From CAYONZ01 sp964405465 (lineage in GTDB: Bacteria > Bdellovibrionota > Bdellovibrionia > Bdellovibrionales > JAMPXM01), in the NCBI GenBank assembly GCA_964405465.1, contig CAYONZ010000035.1:1-35981 (forward strand): a stretch of 35,981 nucleotides of DNA, given 5' to 3'. Made by a program: the position numbers and the translations under genes. How positions within the stretch are numbered: position 1 is the stretch's first letter; every line of letters starts with the position of its first letter. Below are positions 25,625 through 33,309 of this stretch, in pieces. A model generated the notes under the pieces. That model had not been told where the DNA came from and searched no databases. It saw only the letters and a list, made by a program, of their open reading frames with translations.

Positions 25625-25693
25625 CCATGATAGCTGAATTTAGAAAAAAGAATAGATGTCAGAATTCTTGACAGTGATTTTCGTGTAAAATAG
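25625..25693 (-). promoter_or_regulatory. Shared upstream block, copy 2
   Basis: This is the homologue of 23787-23855, ungapped over 69 bases. On the minus strand it has AATCACTGT, AGAAT, CTGACATCTA, AAATTCAG and TATCAT in the same order and spacing. It lies about 130-195 bases before the gene at 25497. Confidence 0.65.
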
Positions 25694-25724
25694 ATCTTGT
25701 TTAGCGAATACGGCAAGGATGCCG

Positions 25725-25779
25725 GACCTTTGTCGATCTTTAAACAAATTCTATTTGCATATGACCTAGTACAAAGGTC
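25725..25779. repeat. Inverted repeat GACCTTTGT / ACAAAGGTC
   Basis: GACCTTTGT (25725-25733) and its exact complement ACAAAGGTC (25771-25779) are 37 bases apart. A further GACCT at 25763-25767 pairs with the same right arm to give a compact dyad. It sits between the divergent secreted-protein operon and the hydrolase gene and could be an operator for either. Confidence 0.45.
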
Positions 25780-25848
25780 GAATGAAATTCAGATTCCGAG
25801 TGAAGCACTGGTGAATTTTGAAAAAATTAAAAAACGAGAGTTTCTAAA

Positions 25849-26916
25849 ATGCGATGGATCGTGAGACGAAAACGAAAGATGAAATTGCGAGAGTGGCTTT
25901 TGGTTTTTGGCTTGGCTCTTCTTGCGCCAAATGCGCAAGCCAAAACTTTTCTCTCAGATGAAGCGACAATCGAGTCCATGGGGCAAGGCTATCAAAGATT
26001 GCCCGCGGACCTCGAACAGAAGTCTGTGCAAGATCTGAAGATCGAGATGCGCCCGTTTAATCCCGAGACGTCGCCGTGGTTTAAGCAAAATCACTACTTG
26101 AAGCTTCGCACTCAGGACTATGAATGGAATTACCTCGAGTTTTTTGCAAAGCAAGCCAACGCTCAAAAGTTGGTGCTTCTTCACGGTGGCGGAACCTGGA
26201 GCTATTCATTTCGATATTTGATTCTTCAGTTACAAGATCGATATGATCTTTTGGTTCTTGATCTTCCGGGTTTTGGCTTGAGCCGACCGATGGATGAACA
26301 TTTTCGAAATTATTCGATGTCCTCTTTTGTGAAAAATCTGCGACAATTTCTTGATGCAAAAAAAGTTGATCGGTTTACATTTGTCGGTCACTCCTGGGGC
26401 GGAGGCCTTGCGCTTGGCTACGCTGAAAAATTCCCAGAGCAAGTACAAAAACTAATTCTGCTCTCTTCTAGTGGTCTCGATATTCCAGACATTTGGGAGT
26501 GGGAACTCTTCAAAATCAAATGGTTAGGGCACCTTTTCACCTACTTCATCACGCCAGCTACAGTTCGCCTCGATTTAAAAAAAGCTTTCTTTAATCATCA
26601 ATTGATTTCGGACGAGATGGTAGGCGAAGTCTATTGGCCTCTTCGCCAGAGATTTGTTAAGCGTGCCATTTACTTCTACTCGCAGAATTTCGATTGGCTA
26701 AAGGTTGAGCAGGGGCTTTCTCGATTGAAGCAAAAGGCACTTTTACTTTGGGGAGCAAACGATCACTACATTTCAGTTCAAGATGCCAAACGCTTAAAGG
26801 CGAAGCTTAAAAATTCTCGATTGCTTGTCTTTCCAAGGTGCGGGCATCAAATTCACGAAGAATGTGTGGCACAGATCAGCCCTGAGATTGAGAAATTTCT
26901 TTTGCAAGCAAACTAA
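25849..26916 (+). CDS. Exported alpha/beta hydrolase
   Basis: A 355-residue alpha/beta-fold hydrolase with a signal peptide (basic RRKRKMK, hydrophobic 15-26, cleavage near NAQA at 28-31). The oxyanion strand is LVLLHGGG (108-115), the nucleophile elbow GHSWGG (180-185, S182), the acid D305 in WGANDHY and the histidine H333 in CGHQIHEE, so the triad is complete. A cap insertion lies at about 210-270. The substrate is unknown; lipases, esterases and peptidases share this layout. The ATG at 25849 has GAGAG eight bases upstream; ATG 25879 is an alternative that would shorten the n-region. The last 41 bases overlap the end of the convergent pseudouridine synthase gene. Confidence 0.9.
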   Translation: MRWIVRRKRKMKLREWLLVFGLALLAPNAQAKTFLSDEATIESMGQGYQRLPADLEQKSVQDLKIEMRPFNPETSPWFKQNHYLKLRTQDYEWNYLEFFAKQANAQKLVLLHGGGTWSYSFRYLILQLQDRYDLLVLDLPGFGLSRPMDEHFRNYSMSSFVKNLRQFLDAKKVDRFTFVGHSWGGGLALGYAEKFPEQVQKLILLSSSGLDIPDIWEWELFKIKWLGHLFTYFITPATVRLDLKKAFFNHQLISDEMVGEVYWPLRQRFVKRAIYFYSQNFDWLKVEQGLSRLKQKALLLWGANDHYISVQDAKRLKAKLKNSRLLVFPRCGHQIHEECVAQISPEIEKFLLQAN

Positions 26917-27598
26917 AAAATTCATTTGGTGTAGGACAATTGAATTTCTCAAGCTGTCCATTGATTTGAATATGAAGTTCGTGAGAATGCAGGGCAAGTC
27001 TTGTGAAATTAAAATGTCGGGCAATGGCAAGATTGACGTTTTTTTCACCGTAGCGCGAATCACCTAAAAGTGGGTGTTTTGCCAATGCTGCGTGTTTGCG
27101 AATTTGGTGTTGGCGGCCCGTTGCAATGATGAGTTCGAGCATTGATGAGCGTGGGCCTTCATCTATGACCTTCCAATAGGTCAAGGCTTGAACTTGATCT
27201 GCTTTTTTTCCAGCCGGTTGAACCCGGCCTTCAGCTTTGTCAGAGATGGCAAAATTCCACTGGCCTTCTGGTGCGGGCATTCGGCCTTTGACTACCGCTG
27301 TATAGGCTTTGTGCGTGCGTCGCTCAGAAAACTCCTGTGCCAAGAGGCGCGCTCGATCTGCGGTGAGAGCCAGCAGCATCAATCCACTTGTTCCTTCGTC
27401 GAGCCGATGAACTGGAAAAACTAATTTTTGTTTACTGGCTTTGCTTTGATTGACAGATAATTGCTTCGATAAAAGTGAAACAACATCCTGTCCATTTGCT
27501 GAGTTATGCACGCTCATGCCAGTGGGCTTGTTGATCACGATCCAGTCGGCCCCCTGAGCGATGATTTCAATTAACGCTGAAGATGGTTCAATCGCCAT
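26876..27598 (-). CDS. RluA-family pseudouridine synthase
   Basis: A 240-residue enzyme that converts uridine to pseudouridine in rRNA or tRNA. The catalytic motif is HRLDEGTSG (64-72, catalytic D67); ATGRQHQIRKH and LLGDSRYG complete the family pattern. There is no N-terminal S4 RNA-binding domain, as in TruC/RluA-like short members, so the target uridine cannot be read from sequence. Its start overlaps the end of the MATE gene by 11 bases, and its end overlaps the hydrolase gene by 41 bases. Confidence 0.94.
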   Translation of the reverse strand: MAIEPSSALIEIIAQGADWIVINKPTGMSVHNSANGQDVVSLLSKQLSVNQSKASKQKLVFPVHRLDEGTSGLMLLALTADRARLLAQEFSERRTHKAYTAVVKGRMPAPEGQWNFAISDKAEGRVQPAGKKADQVQALTYWKVIDEGPRSSMLELIIATGRQHQIRKHAALAKHPLLGDSRYGEKNVNLAIARHFNFTRLALHSHELHIQINGQLEKFNCPTPNEFFSLLAKEISQSQG

Positions 27599-28955
27599 CA
27601 GGCCTCCTTGGGGATACAGATTCGTTTAGCAGACGGTGAATTGATTTTTCCCAATACCAGGTGAGAAATATAGCGGCGAAAAAAAGTCCAAAACCTAAAC
27701 CCCGCCATAAGCCGACAAGTCCCTGGTTGAAGTGAAAAGTGAGTATGAGGCCAATGGGCAAGCCAAGCGCCCAGTGCGAAATTAAATTGGCCCACATGGC
27801 CGCTTTGGTGTTGCCTAGGCCTCGCAGACCGCCGGCAGCGGTCACTTGCAGGCCATCAAAAATCTGAAAGAGCGCGACGCTAAAAAAAACTTGCGTGCCG
27901 AGTTCGATGACCGCGGCGTCTTTGCTATAAAACATCATCACTCTCTGCGGAAATAACAAAAAAAGAATCGCGGTTGAAGTCATGAACAGGGTTGAAAAGA
28001 TAAGCCCGCAGCGGCCTGCAACTAGCGAGAGTTTCGTCTTTTGTGCGCCAAGGTTATGCCCCACCAAAACGGCCGTTGCAGAAGAGATTCCGAGTGGAAT
28101 CATAAAGGTAGTTGATGCAATTCCCAAAAGCAGTTGATGAGTCGCCGAAGACTGCACACTGAGGCGAGCGGCCAATACACTGATGAAACTAAACACTCCG
28201 ACCTCGAGTGACAGGTGCAGTGCCGATGGAACTCCCAAACGCAAAATTTCGGGGATCGAATCAAAACGCCAGGTGATACGATGAAAAAAAGCTTGGCGCA
28301 GGTCTTGGTGTTTAGCAAAGGCCCAAAGAAAAATCCCGAGACACATCAATAGGCGACAAACAAGAGTGGCATAGGCAGAGCCAATCGCTCCCATGCCTGG
28401 TACGGTCAGCCCCGCAAAGTCCAACCCGTGAATTAATATTTTATTTAATCCGACGTTGGCTAATGTTGCAGCCAATAGGCCAAGTGTGCCTGGCCAAGCC
28501 GAGCCCAAAGCCTGAAGGTAACTCCGTATGAGCGTAAACAAAATGAGAGGAGTCAAGCTGAGCGCAAAGACTTTTAGGAACTCTCGTGTGAGCTTCCGTT
28601 GCGCCTCATTGGGAACAGTCCAGCTCAAATGGTCGGCGTAAACAAATAAAGCAAAGGTTAAGACCAAACATGAGATGAGGCTCACGATAAATCCCTGCCA
28701 AATTAAAATTGCACTGCGCTCTTTGTTTCCAGCACCGGCTTGAAAGGCGACCATATACTCAAGCCCCTGCACGAGACCCATGGCCACTACAAAGGGCACA
28801 GAAAAAATCGCCGTGACCACGCCACCGGCTGCGACTTCGGTGGGCCCAATTTGCCCAAGAAAATACAAATCGGTTAGCCCCATCACGGATGCACCCAGTA
28901 GACCAATGCAGATTGGAAATGCGAGAAATAAGAGCTCACGTGCGATTTTAAACAT
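27588..28955 (-). CDS. MATE-family efflux transporter
   Basis: A 455-residue inner-membrane protein with about twelve hydrophobic segments in two similar halves, matching the MATE (DinF/NorM) family, which exports drugs or metabolites with Na+ or H+ exchange. Family-typical text includes GLTDLYFLGQIG (26-37), GMGAIGSAYATLVCR (about 197-211) and GHNLGAQK (about 301-308). It is the first gene of a two-gene unit with the pseudouridine synthase. No strong ribosome site precedes the ATG. Confidence 0.95.
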   Translation of the reverse strand: MFKIARELLFLAFPICIGLLGASVMGLTDLYFLGQIGPTEVAAGGVVTAIFSVPFVVAMGLVQGLEYMVAFQAGAGNKERSAILIWQGFIVSLISCLVLTFALFVYADHLSWTVPNEAQRKLTREFLKVFALSLTPLILFTLIRSYLQALGSAWPGTLGLLAATLANVGLNKILIHGLDFAGLTVPGMGAIGSAYATLVCRLLMCLGIFLWAFAKHQDLRQAFFHRITWRFDSIPEILRLGVPSALHLSLEVGVFSFISVLAARLSVQSSATHQLLLGIASTTFMIPLGISSATAVLVGHNLGAQKTKLSLVAGRCGLIFSTLFMTSTAILFLLFPQRVMMFYSKDAAVIELGTQVFFSVALFQIFDGLQVTAAGGLRGLGNTKAAMWANLISHWALGLPIGLILTFHFNQGLVGLWRGLGFGLFFAAIFLTWYWEKSIHRLLNESVSPRRPDGD

Positions 28956-29131
28956 GGTTGAAGTGTACTTTCATGGTGTCCTTTTTTGTGGTTGCAGATG
29001 AGGACACACCCTATACTACCGCAAGTTTTTACGGATGTAGAAACTAGATGCAGAATGAGGTGATCGATTTTTTAAGACGACTGCAGCCCGTTGAAAATAG
29101 CGGATTCGGGTCCGTCTTGTCGAGTCTCAAC

Positions 29132-29163
29132 AATGAGCGTGCTTAAAATGAGCGTCGCTTGAA
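29132..29163. repeat. Imperfect direct repeat AATGAGCGT(C)GCTT
   Basis: AATGAGCGTGCTTAA (29132-29146) is followed at once by AATGAGCGTCGCTTGAA (29147-29163). They differ by one inserted C and one base near the end. The DNA is non-coding. Confidence 0.7.
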
Positions 29164-29346
29164 GTCGGCGAGGATGGTCCGATCACTCAAGTCTTGAAAA
29201 TTCGGGCCTCAAAGACCACACATCAAAAGTCAAACACCCAAAGCTAGACCTCCACCGCTAGACTAAAAATCGCTTAAGGAAAGCCGAAAATAAAGTGAGC
29301 CAACAGGCTCTTGGTCAAGGTCACGACGGCAAACACGAAGTCAAAA

Positions 29347-29375
29347 TTGTATGTGAACATTTTTTTTCTTATACT
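29347..29375 (+). promoter_or_regulatory. Sigma70-like promoter of the phosphatase gene
   Basis: TTGTAT (29347-29352), a 17-base spacer and TATACT (29370-29375). Transcription would start near 29382, just before GGGGG (29384-29388) and a TTG codon at 29397. This promoter decides the start of the next gene, because the longer frame from GTG 29295 would begin upstream of it. Confidence 0.6.
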
Positions 29376-29396
29376 GAGAAGACGGGGGCATTTCAG

Positions 29397-30386
29397 TTGG
29401 CAGCAGAAAATATTTTCGTATTTGGTGATATCCATGGCTGTGCGGCAGAACTCGAGGCTTTGATCTCTCGCTTGCCCCTGACCCTCGATTCGACCTTGGT
29501 TTTTTTAGGTGACTATGTCGATCGTGGTTCCAACTCAAGAGAAGTGATTGAGATGATTTTAACTCTCAAACGTCTTTACAATGTGGTGGCCCTGAAGGGG
29601 AATCACGAAGAGTTGTTTTTGAAGTACCTCTTTGAGCCCCATACCCAAGAAGCCGGCATGTTTATTTTCAATGGTGGAAGCGCCACGATTGCGAGCTACA
29701 CCAATGCAAATGGCATCATTGAAATCCCTCCGGAGCATGTCGAGTTTCTAAAATCGCTTCAATATTTTCATCAGACAGCAACGCATTTCTTTGTGCATGC
29801 TGGCGTCCCTGATGAACCTTTGGAAGAGCTCACGGCCGAAGAGCATGGCCACCATATGCTTTGGATTCGACAAGAATTTTTAAAGAGTAAATTTCGGTGG
29901 AGCAAAATGATTGTTCATGGTCATACTCCAATGCAAAATGTTGAACTTTTAAAAAATCGGATTAACCTTGATACGGCTTGTGTGTATGGCAATAAGTTGA
30001 CCGCGATGCACCTTCCCTCTGGAAACCTCTATTTCGTGCGCAAGATCACCAACGTCAACCAACCAGAGGCGAGACCCGCGACAGTATTTGATCAACATCA
30101 ACGACAATACCGACGTTTCTCGGGGCGAGTGACGGTTCAGATTCTCGCCGAGCAAGTCTTTTCATTTGAGACGCTAGATTTTCATGAATTTGGATTTCTT
30201 TTGCGACCACAGGGAGAACTGCCGCCTTTTGGGTTTTGTCTAGGCGAGAATATCCATGGCTTGATTGGGGACAATAAAGAAACCCAAATTCCCTTCGAAG
30301 GAACCATTGTTCGTCTGGTCAGCGAAGCCGATGGCACGCCGCTCTTTGGTGTAAAGATCAATAAGAAATCAGAGCCTGCAGCTTAA
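29397..30386 (+). CDS. PP2A-like phosphatase fused to a PilZ-like domain
   Basis: A 329-residue protein from TTG 29397. Residues 5-215 are a calcineurin-like Ser/Thr phosphatase: GDIHG (10-14), GDYVDRG (38-44), GNHE (68-71) and HGHTP (174-178) supply all metal ligands. Residues about 238-320 resemble PilZ, the c-di-GMP receptor fold: RFSGR (R240-x3-R244) and D-F-H-E-F-G (261-266) correspond to RxxxR and DxSxxG, but the serine is histidine. If functional, a second messenger would control the phosphatase. The start follows from the promoter at 29347-29375 and GGGGG eight bases before TTG, and gives the usual short lead before GDIHG; GTG 29295 would add 34 residues. It appears monocistronic. Confidence 0.88.
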   Translation: MAAENIFVFGDIHGCAAELEALISRLPLTLDSTLVFLGDYVDRGSNSREVIEMILTLKRLYNVVALKGNHEELFLKYLFEPHTQEAGMFIFNGGSATIASYTNANGIIEIPPEHVEFLKSLQYFHQTATHFFVHAGVPDEPLEELTAEEHGHHMLWIRQEFLKSKFRWSKMIVHGHTPMQNVELLKNRINLDTACVYGNKLTAMHLPSGNLYFVRKITNVNQPEARPATVFDQHQRQYRRFSGRVTVQILAEQVFSFETLDFHEFGFLLRPQGELPPFGFCLGENIHGLIGDNKETQIPFEGTIVRLVSEADGTPLFGVKINKKSEPAA

Positions 30387-30407
30387 GCACAAGCCTACAA
30401 TCAGACC

Positions 30408-30611
30408 TCAACCCTCGGCGGTTTCAGACTCTAAAAGTGTTAAGGCTTCCTTAATATCCATCTGCACATGAAAGGCATAGGCTCCGACATAGAACTTGAT
30501 GAAACCCTCTGAACGATTGGACTTCGGGACTTCCTCAACTGAGTGAACTTGTGATTTCCGAATAAACACTCGAACATTATCGACCGTGCGAACCTCAATA
30601 AACTTCTTCAT
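30408..30611 (-). CDS. Small hypothetical protein
   Basis: A 67-residue protein, not recognised. It alternates strands and ends in a helix (FIEVRTVDNVRVFIRKSQV ... FHVQMDIKEALTLLES), a plan similar to FlbD-like and other small beta-barrel-plus-helix proteins, but the likeness is too weak to name. The ribosome site is poor (AGGC directly before ATG). It converges on the phosphatase gene and diverges from the helicase gene. Confidence 0.5.
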   Translation of the reverse strand: MKKFIEVRTVDNVRVFIRKSQVHSVEEVPKSNRSEGFIKFYVGAYAFHVQMDIKEALTLLESETAEG

Positions 30612-30738
30612 GCCTAAAGGTTAACAGGTTTGGTAAAGATTGCCTAGAGCTGCCACTTGTAGGCCAGGTTTTGCGGACTTAGGTCCCTCTATCTTAGGGC
30701 GCATTGGTATTAAGATGGCTAAAAGTCGGGGAATCGTA

Positions 30739-30744
30739 TATAAT
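30739..30744 (+). promoter_or_regulatory. Probable -10 element of the helicase gene
   Basis: A perfect TATAAT preceded by a poor -35 (TGGCTA at 30716-30721, 17-base spacing). Transcription from here would give a leader of about 100 bases before the ATG at 30852, longer than for other genes in this window. Cold-shock helicase mRNAs often have long leaders. Confidence 0.4.
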
Positions 30745-30851
30745 CCGGCAATTCAATTTTTAGGGCGTTCTTTAAAAACTACGGTCTGTCTGGCAATCGG
30801 CTTGGTGGGATTGAGGTTTTGGGCACCCTCCATACGGAAAGGTCATAAAAG

Positions 30852-32825
30852 ATGACAGAAGTTACAGAAGTCGTAGCGTTCACAGGTTTCAATGACGAAC
30901 GGATCAGTTCGGAGACTCGCAAAGGTCTTGAGGATATGGGCTTTAAAGAGCCAACACCAATTCAGGTGGCAACACTCCCTATTCTATTGGGCGATGACAC
31001 GGATTTCATTGGTCTCGCGGCAACAGGCACAGGCAAAACTGCAGCTTTCGGTATCCCATTGATTGAAAAAATCGATCCGAAAATTCGGGCCACACAAGCC
31101 TTGGTTTTGTGTCCAACACGTGAGTTGGCTAAGCAGGTTGCAGAACAACTCGAGAAAATGGGAAAACATAAACAAATCCGCACGCTCACTATTTATGGTG
31201 GGTCAGGTTATCGTCGGCAAATCGAGGGGCTAAAAGCAGGAGCTCATATTGTTGTCGCCACTCCAGGGCGTTTGGTGGATCACATCGAGCAAGGTATTGC
31301 GGCACTTTCAAAAATCAAAGTTGTCGTGCTTGATGAAGCCGATGAAATGATCTCAATGGGTTTTAAAGAAGACCTAGAGCGAATTCTGAAAGCCACGCAT
31401 CCGCAAGATGAAACGCAAACTGGTGCTATTCGTGCGGCTTGCAAAACATGGCTATTCTCTGCGACCATGAGTTCAGATGTTCGTCGTGTTGCGGATCGAT
31501 ATTTGGCATCGCCAAAACAAGTCGCAATCAACAAGAAAGACATGCTTTCTGGAACAGTTAAGCAAGTTTATTATACAACTAAGTTCGATTCGAAGAATGA
31601 AGTACTTTGTCGAATTCTCGACACCATTGAGGACTTCTATGGCTTGATTTTTTGTACGACAAAAATGCAGGTGGCTGAGTTGGCTGAACGTCTTCAGGCG
31701 CGAGGCTACCCAGTTGATTCACTTCATGGAGATAAGACTCAAGGCGAGCGTGAATTCACTTTGAAGAAATTCAAAGCTCGGCGCACGACAGTTTTGGTTT
31801 CAACTGATGTGGCGGCACGCGGTCTTGATATTAAAGATCTCACCCACGTGATCAATTATGAACTTCCGCTTGATATGGATTCTTATGTGCATCGAATTGG
31901 CCGAACAGGTCGAAGTGGAGCGCAAGGGATCGCAATGAGCATAGTTGCGCCACAAGAAATTCCTAAGATGTTGCAGATCGAACGCATGACAAAGGTTGCA
32001 ATGGAAAAAGGTAAGATTCCATCGGCAACAGAAGTGGCGACGGCAAAACTTCGTCATATGGTTAAAAAGCTTGTGGATGTCGATACAGAGTCATCAGGCT
32101 ACGAGCTTGCAACTTCGGCACTTGAAAATCTTGGAGTGAACGAAACAGCGAACTATTCTGGAAATGAAATTTTAGCTCGTGTTTTGATGACCTTCTTTCC
32201 AGAAGTCTTGAGTGCCAAAGAGATGGCCTTGGATTTCTTAGGTGATTTAACTGTCAAGGACTGGGAAGAACAACGTCGCGCAGGTCGCGGTGGTCGCTCG
32301 GGTCCTTCGCGTGGAGGTCCTCGTGATCGCTTTGGCGGCGGTCGCTCATTTGACCGTGGCCCACGTTCGTTTGATCGTGATGGTGGCGGAGGACGTGGTC
32401 CTCGACGACCGTTCAGTGATGAGGGTGATCGTCCACCACGTCGTGAGTTCAATGATGAGCGTCCACAGCGAAGCTTTGGACGCAATGAAGGTCGTGGTGA
32501 AAATCGTGGTGAAGGTCGCAATGAAGGCCGATTTGATGATCGTGGTCCGCGCCCAGAGCGTTCTGGATTTGATCGCTCAGCGGGATCTGACCGTTCTGAA
32601 AGACCAGCACGTTTCGGTGGTGATCGACCGTCTCGCGGTGGTGGAAGTCGCTGGGTGAATGGTGAAAAAGTGGAGCGCGCGCCACGTGCAAACGACTCAG
32701 GTGAGAGATCTTCATTTGGTGGGGGAGAACGTCCTCCACGTGGTGGGTCACGAGGCGGAGCTGGAGATCGGGGTTCGTTTAGATCTCAGCGTTTGCAACA
32801 GATTTGGGATAAGAAAAACGATTAA
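30852..32825 (+). CDS. DEAD-box RNA helicase with RG-rich tail (DeaD/CsdA-like)
   Basis: A 657-residue ATP-dependent RNA helicase. The Q motif (FKEPTPIQ, 31-38), Walker A ATGTGKT (57-63), PTREL (88-92), TPGR (137-140), DEAD (161-164), SAT (about 204), then ARGLDI and HRIGRTGRSG of the second RecA domain are all intact. Residues about 390-475 form a helical domain as in DeaD-type helicases. From about 477 to 645 the sequence is disordered and composed of Arg, Gly, Asp and Ser with RGG, DRG and RPPR words, likely for RNA binding or condensate formation. AAAGG precedes the ATG by about eight bases. A strong terminator follows. Roles in ribosome assembly or RNA decay at low temperature are family knowledge. 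Confidence 0.96.
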   Translation: MTEVTEVVAFTGFNDERISSETRKGLEDMGFKEPTPIQVATLPILLGDDTDFIGLAATGTGKTAAFGIPLIEKIDPKIRATQALVLCPTRELAKQVAEQLEKMGKHKQIRTLTIYGGSGYRRQIEGLKAGAHIVVATPGRLVDHIEQGIAALSKIKVVVLDEADEMISMGFKEDLERILKATHPQDETQTGAIRAACKTWLFSATMSSDVRRVADRYLASPKQVAINKKDMLSGTVKQVYYTTKFDSKNEVLCRILDTIEDFYGLIFCTTKMQVAELAERLQARGYPVDSLHGDKTQGEREFTLKKFKARRTTVLVSTDVAARGLDIKDLTHVINYELPLDMDSYVHRIGRTGRSGAQGIAMSIVAPQEIPKMLQIERMTKVAMEKGKIPSATEVATAKLRHMVKKLVDVDTESSGYELATSALENLGVNETANYSGNEILARVLMTFFPEVLSAKEMALDFLGDLTVKDWEEQRRAGRGGRSGPSRGGPRDRFGGGRSFDRGPRSFDRDGGGGRGPRRPFSDEGDRPPRREFNDERPQRSFGRNEGRGENRGEGRNEGRFDDRGPRPERSGFDRSAGSDRSERPARFGGDRPSRGGGSRWVNGEKVERAPRANDSGERSSFGGGERPPRGGSRGGAGDRGSFRSQRLQQIWDKKND

Positions 32826-32853
32826 TTAGTCGAATTGAAATTGCGTTTCGAAA

Positions 32854-32890
32854 AAGCCTCAAGTGCCTCAATCACTTGGGGCTTTTTTTT
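32854..32890. terminator. Bidirectional rho-independent terminator
   Basis: AAGCCTCAAGTG, loop CCTCAAT, CACTTGGGGCTT form a 12-bp stem with one G-T pair, followed by eight Ts on the plus strand. On the minus strand the same hairpin is followed by five Ts, so it can also end the proBA-DUF2288 transcript. Confidence 0.88.
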
Positions 32891-32961
32891 GAGGAAGAGC
32901 GTGTTGCTGAGCTTGGTGATTTTAGATCAGATTGCAGCGACGATTGTTTCGAAAAAACTCT

Positions 32962-33258
32962 TCAATGAGATTTGATATCTTGAATCAAGACATAAGGTTG
33001 AACGATTAGAAATTGAAACATGCTTTCGGAGTTAATTTCCCAGGCTTCGGCTTGCTCTGCACTTGGGCGTGTGATCATGTTTTTTTCGATCCAGGCCTCG
33101 ACGGATTTGGTGTCGTTTTCAGCTAATGCCACACCAACCTCTACGATATCGAGATTTCTATTTACTATAAACACAGATCCTTTGCGATGATGCGGGACAA
33201 TCCAAGCCCATGGGGCTTCTTGCAGTTCTTCTTCGAGTCGATCTCGAGTGCTGGTCAT
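32962..33258 (-). CDS. DUF2288-family protein
   Basis: A 98-residue protein. WAWIVPHHRKGSVFIVNRNLDIVEVGVALAEND, SVEAWIEKNMITRPS and QPYVLIQD follow the DUF2288 pattern as I recall it. Its function is unknown. GGAAAGG lies seven bases before the ATG. It is the last gene of the minus-strand unit, 51 bases after proA, and is probably co-transcribed with proline synthesis genes; there is no mechanistic link I can state. Confidence 0.8.
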   Translation of the reverse strand: MTSTRDRLEEELQEAPWAWIVPHHRKGSVFIVNRNLDIVEVGVALAENDTKSVEAWIEKNMITRPSAEQAEAWEINSESMFQFLIVQPYVLIQDIKSH

Positions 33259-33309
33259 TTCATTGCCTTTCCCTTATGGATTTTTTTGTATTTGAACCAC
33301 ATGGTTAAA

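Larger units (their letters stand above)
28956..29396. other. Divergent intergenic region
   Basis: It lies between the MATE gene and the phosphatase gene. A TATACT at 29013-29018 has no good -35. A 32-codon frame (29048-29146, MQNEVIDFLRRLQPVENSG...) has no ribosome site and I do not call it a gene. An imperfect direct repeat sits at 29132-29163. The right end holds a good promoter for the phosphatase gene. Confidence 0.5.

Noticed and set aside
29295..29396. GTG start of the phosphatase 34 codons upstream
   Set aside because: A well-spaced promoter (29347-29375) lies inside this extension, and a better ribosome site precedes TTG 29397.
30640..30855. Plus-strand frame of 71 codons before the helicase gene
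   Set aside because: It covers the helicase promoter and leader, including TATAAT, and has no ribosome site.
32153..32658. Long open frames on both strands inside the helicase tail (arginine/proline-rich or valine-rich proteins)
   Set aside because: They are by-products of the repetitive Arg/Gly/Asp codons of the RG-rich tail and have no ribosome sites or protein-like composition.
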